Shown here: piece after piece, positions 60,885-64,000 of the stretch
How the letters are laid out: every line of letters begins with the position of its first letter
Numbering within the stretch: the first letter of the stretch is position 1
Assembly: GCA_037957365.1 (NCBI GenBank)
Contig: JARHVA010007800.1
Location: forward strand, 36,001-100,000
Source: Torreya grandis
Lineage: Eukaryota; Streptophyta; Pinopsida; Cupressales; Taxaceae
Direction of reading: 5' to 3'
DNA length: 64,000 bases
The notes under the pieces: model-generated
Told to the model about the DNA's origin: nothing
The model's input: the letters and a program-made list of their open reading frames with translations, nothing else
The model's database searches: none
Position numbers and translations under genes: made by a program

Positions 60885-61115
60885 TCTGAGCCTCAATAGT
60901 AGACCCTTTACTTTGATGGTTATTACACTTATCATGGATCAAGATATGGTATTATATTCATAACACCATATGGGGATCTTATCCCCAAACTATTCCACAT
61001 TGGTTTTTATTGTACCAATAATATAGCAAAATATGAAGCACTCATTATAGTGCTTCATCTAGTAGTATAATAGAATATCAAGAAATTACATGTTCACAGA
61101 GATTAGGGTAAATTT
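60885..61115 (+). pseudogene. Additional RNase H (Tat-type) remnant
   Basis: LYFDGYYTYHGSRYGIIFIT (about 60909-60968) carries the first Asp of a second RNase H. PYGDLIPKLFHIGFYCTNNI, AKYEALIIVLHLVV (a catalytic Glu in KYEAL) and IKKLHVHRD (about 61079-61105) follow. A second RNase H fold behind the first is known from Tat/Ogre-type gypsy elements. Preceded by two adjacent stops near 60898. Confidence 0.82.
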
Positions 61116-61399
61116 TAGTGGAAAATATTTATTAATTCATGAATATTCCATTTTGGGGAATTTGAATTTGGCAATTTTTTAGGGTACAACATATGTCCCT
61201 TTTGCCTAAAATTTTAGGATGTCAAATTTTTAATGGATTGGCTCACCAATGATTTACAATAACTATGGGGTTATCCATGAAATTTTCCATCTATATATAG
61301 TACATATGTTCATAGAGGTCATGAACTTAAAATCAAAGTATCTTTCTTTACCAAATTGCAAATATCATGAGACTTGAGGTCATGTCCCATACTCTATCA

Positions 61400-61740
61400 C
61401 TTAACTACTTTCAGTAACCTAACCTCTGCTAGAATGACGTTGCATGACATGAAATAGATGATTAATGATACTATGTCACATGTTGATAACCAAACACTCA
61501 GTAACAATGTTCCATGTGATGGCATCCTAGAATGCAATAGCATTGAGTTGCATGATGGCACCCTATCATGTGATAGCAAGCTATCATATAATTGTGACAT
61601 ACTAATTAGTAGTGATTTTCCATGTGATGGAAATTGATCACTCAATAACAATTTATCATGCAAAGGCAATATGGCATCCGATAGTGGTGTGTCATGTAGT
61701 CATGGATTGATACCCCATACCATTGTGTTGTATGGTCATA
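61400..61740. repeat. Degenerate short tandem repeat around CATGTGATGGCA
   Basis: The words CATGTGATGGCA, CATGATGGCAC, CATGTGATAGCAA, CATGCAAAGGCAA and similar recur about every 24 bp or a multiple of it. This gives a minus-strand open stretch (61669-61397) with repeated SHD/SHG peptides; that frame is a by-product of the repeat. Confidence 0.65.
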
Positions 61741-62059
61741 GCTTAACACCTAGAAATAGATGGAAGATGGAAGAAATAAACCACCCACAAATAAAGATCC
61801 AACATCATGAGGTAACATTAAGGGTAAATCACCACATTAAATACTAAAAAAATCTAACATCATATCTTATTTTAGAAATATAGGAAAGAGGACTACACAG
61901 ATAGCAGGCCATTCTAATATAGTTAATTTTGAATCTTTTTAAAAAAACATTAGTTAATTTTTTTCACTATAAAATAATTGCAAAACCATTTCAATGCAGA
62001 AATCAACATGGATATTGACACTATTTCACTATAAAGAATTAATCCCAATAACTTATCAC

Positions 62060-63990
62060 TACCTGAAGATTTTATTGATGAAATTTCACCCCTAGAAGAC
62101 ACACCTCGAGGCACTTCACTAAAACACACTCCTTTGGGCACTTCACAATAGAAATGTATTTATTTTTAGACACCAAATTTTGTTTAAAATTCAACTGAAA
62201 AAAGTCAATAGAGGAAGAGAAGTACATGGACATTAGGAAGGTCTTTTCAAGTTGATTGGGCTGAAAAATATCAATTTATAGAGCTTGTAGACTTGGAAAA
62301 TTATAATGAGCCTCCAAAAGAATGAAAATGTATAATTTTCAGTTGAAAACTTGGAAAAGAACATAGAATGTATCTTAAATTGGACATAATTAAGAAACAT
62401 TATGGGCATATATATATATATATATATATATCTGTGAAGCACCCAAATAAATAGATAATAAGAGCACATTGATGTAAAACTGGATAAGAATGCATGCATG
62501 TATGATATGCACGTGAATATGAAAATGATCATAAATGACAAAAACATCTTATTGATAAAGGGGGAACCATCAAAGTGTAATTTGGAAAAGTTATGCAGTC
62601 TAATCTTAGGGAAAAATATGTATAGTTCTCTACTATTTTCCACATTTAAAAAAATGGAAAACCCATTTCTGATTCTATAAATTATAAAAATTTTGTTTCA
62701 ACATAAAGAGTTTTTAGATATTCCATAGTCACATTGGTCAAATAACAGTGCTTGAGAAATGGAAAAATGTCTAGCCATTGTTGAGAAGGAAGATTTGAAA
62801 GAAAGTGTTAAGATATCTCTATTTATCTCTCTATCAATTGATGAGCTAACTACAATTAATAACATAGCATGGGTTTACATGTATGTCTATACTTTTGAAA
62901 ACTATTCAAGGCAATCTCATCTTTTAGTTGTCCATAAAATAGTATAAAATTGCAATGAAAAAAAACTCCATAAATTGGTTGTATCCAATTTATGAGAGAG
63001 ATTTGGGATGGATGATTATGTCATAGCTACAAAGCTGGTGTGTGTTGGCACTAATGGTGCATCAGTGATGTAGGGGCATAGAAAGGGTCTAAGTATTCAC
63101 TTACAAATAAATATTTCACCATTTATGATTCCAATCCATTGCATGGCACATAGGATGAATCTTTCTTACAAAATTGTTAGCACATTCAATAATGTCACAA
63201 AAGTGGAAGATCTTATTCATGACTTGCATGCGTACATGTCCAATAGCCCAAAAATATTTATGGAGTTCCATAAATTTTCAATTGGGGTGATAGATGGTAA
63301 AAAAAACTAAAAGATGTGGATACCAAATGGATTTCCATGTATGAACCTGCCTATAAATTTTTTAAGGAATATCCATCTTTGACAGGGTTTATGTATAAAT
63401 ATCATAGGGAAGTTGACAAATCAAAAGATTTTCATTTAATAGATTTATAAACTTTACTCACATTATGTGGTATTTTTCCAATGTTGAAGGAAATCAACTG
63501 TTTAACAAAACATACCCAAGAGAGATCTATCTATATTTTTGACTTCATACATTTAAGAAAACATGTATGTAAATGTTTAGATATATTATACACATCAAAT
63601 GAAAGCTTTCATAGACCTTATTTTATAACCTGGAAAATTTTGACTAATTTTTAGAATATAGAGAGATATTTGAAATTCAATATACATGATCATCTTTGTG
63701 TCATGTTAAATGGGATGGAGATCCTAATCCACACATGCCCTAGAAGACTTAAAGTTGTAGGAACTGAGCTTGAAGATGTACCTATGACACGTTTACTATA
63801 TGATATTATTTTTATAAAACATGAATTAAATTGAGAAAAATATCATAAATTTTAGCTGTTGGGATCAAAGAACATTTTCAAAGGGATGAGTTGTTAGCGG
63901 GCATGGGAGTTGTGAATCCCATTTTTTGAAATAGTGTTAATAGTCAAAAACATATTAGCACATTATTTCACAAATACATGGGTAGAATTG
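62060..63990 (+). pseudogene. Decayed hAT-like transposase-related gene
   Basis: Blocks in order: FQVDWAEKYQFIELVDLENY (about 62247-62306), EFLDIP then SHWSNNSA and EMEKCLAIVEKEDLKESVK (to 62815), then SLFISLSIDELTTINNIAWV (62817-62876). After a stop come MDDYVIATKLVCVGTNGASV (about 63010-63069) and PFMIPIHCMAHRMNLSYKIV (63119-63178), then DLHAYMSNSPKIFMEFHKF. A frame shift near 63305 leads to DVDTKWISMYEPAYKFFKEY (about 63314-63373) and LTLCGIFPMLKEINCLTKHT. D-E-x-T, C-x-G-x-D/N-G and H-C-x-A-H-R are features of hAT-superfamily transposases and their ZNF862/KIAA1586-like relatives. The right end is cut by the window. Confidence 0.6.
62406..62432. repeat. Short (TA)n tract
   Basis: About 13 TA repeats inside the N-terminal part of the hAT-like gene, interrupting a Lys/His-rich coding-like stretch. 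Confidence 0.9.
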
Positions 63991-64000
63991 TTATGCATTT

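Noticed and set aside
62233..62643. 136-codon minus-strand open frame
   Set aside because: It is antisense to the hAT-like gene and crosses a TA tract; no motif seen.

Overview
This window looks like nuclear DNA of a land plant with a large, repeat-rich genome. Every coding trace I can name belongs to a transposable element of a plant-type lineage (Ty3/gypsy chromovirus and Tat-like, Ty1/copia, LINE with RNase H, hAT-like). Most copies are riddled with stops and frameshifts, and the background is very AT-rich. A gymnosperm or another giant-genome plant fits, but this is a weak inference. I found no intact host gene, rRNA, tRNA gene or CRISPR array.

Layout. 1-3030: pol of a decayed Ty3/gypsy chromovirus (+), already running at the left edge. 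3087-8107: a complete but decayed copia element (-) inserted in it. 8108-8640: the rest of the chromovirus (chromodomain tail, polypurine tract, start of 3' LTR). 8640-11747: mostly anonymous. 11748-17445: a long noncoding repeat (called X here) in two tandem copies plus a shared 0.8 kb tail. 18290-18710: degenerate tandem repeat. 18835-27293: SIRE/Maximus-like copia (-) with about 2 kb LTRs. 27294-30660: 3' part of a LINE (+). 31343-33620: decayed gypsy gag-protease (-). 33680-45415: a third copy of X, broken by a 10.4 kb insertion. That insertion (34524-44913, target duplication GATTT) is a gypsy element carrying only gag and protease. Its own LTR is broken by a young copia element (40188-44829, target duplication CATGA). 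45640-46870: degenerate minisatellite. 49250-61120: Tat-like gypsy element (+) with gag, protease, RT, RNase H and a second RNase H, split by a decayed copia (53970-59099). 61400-61720: 24-bp-type repeat. About 62060-63990: decayed hAT-like transposase-related gene (+), running to near the right edge.

The genes do not form a pathway. They record successive insertions, up to three levels deep. The youngest and most interesting piece is the copia at 40188-44829. It is clearly GC-richer than its surroundings, and its two LTRs are both 886 bp with about 10 differences counted by eye. Its gag-protease frame is broken by a single stop, and integrase and RT are missing. Both LTRs and the interior carry clusters of the palindrome CCGACGTCGG, which joins two inverted CCGAC (DRE/CRT-type) cores around GACGTC.

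I see no convincing new defence, regulatory or metabolic system. The best candidates for novelty are the palindrome array, the gag-only elements, the X repeat family and the hAT-like gene.
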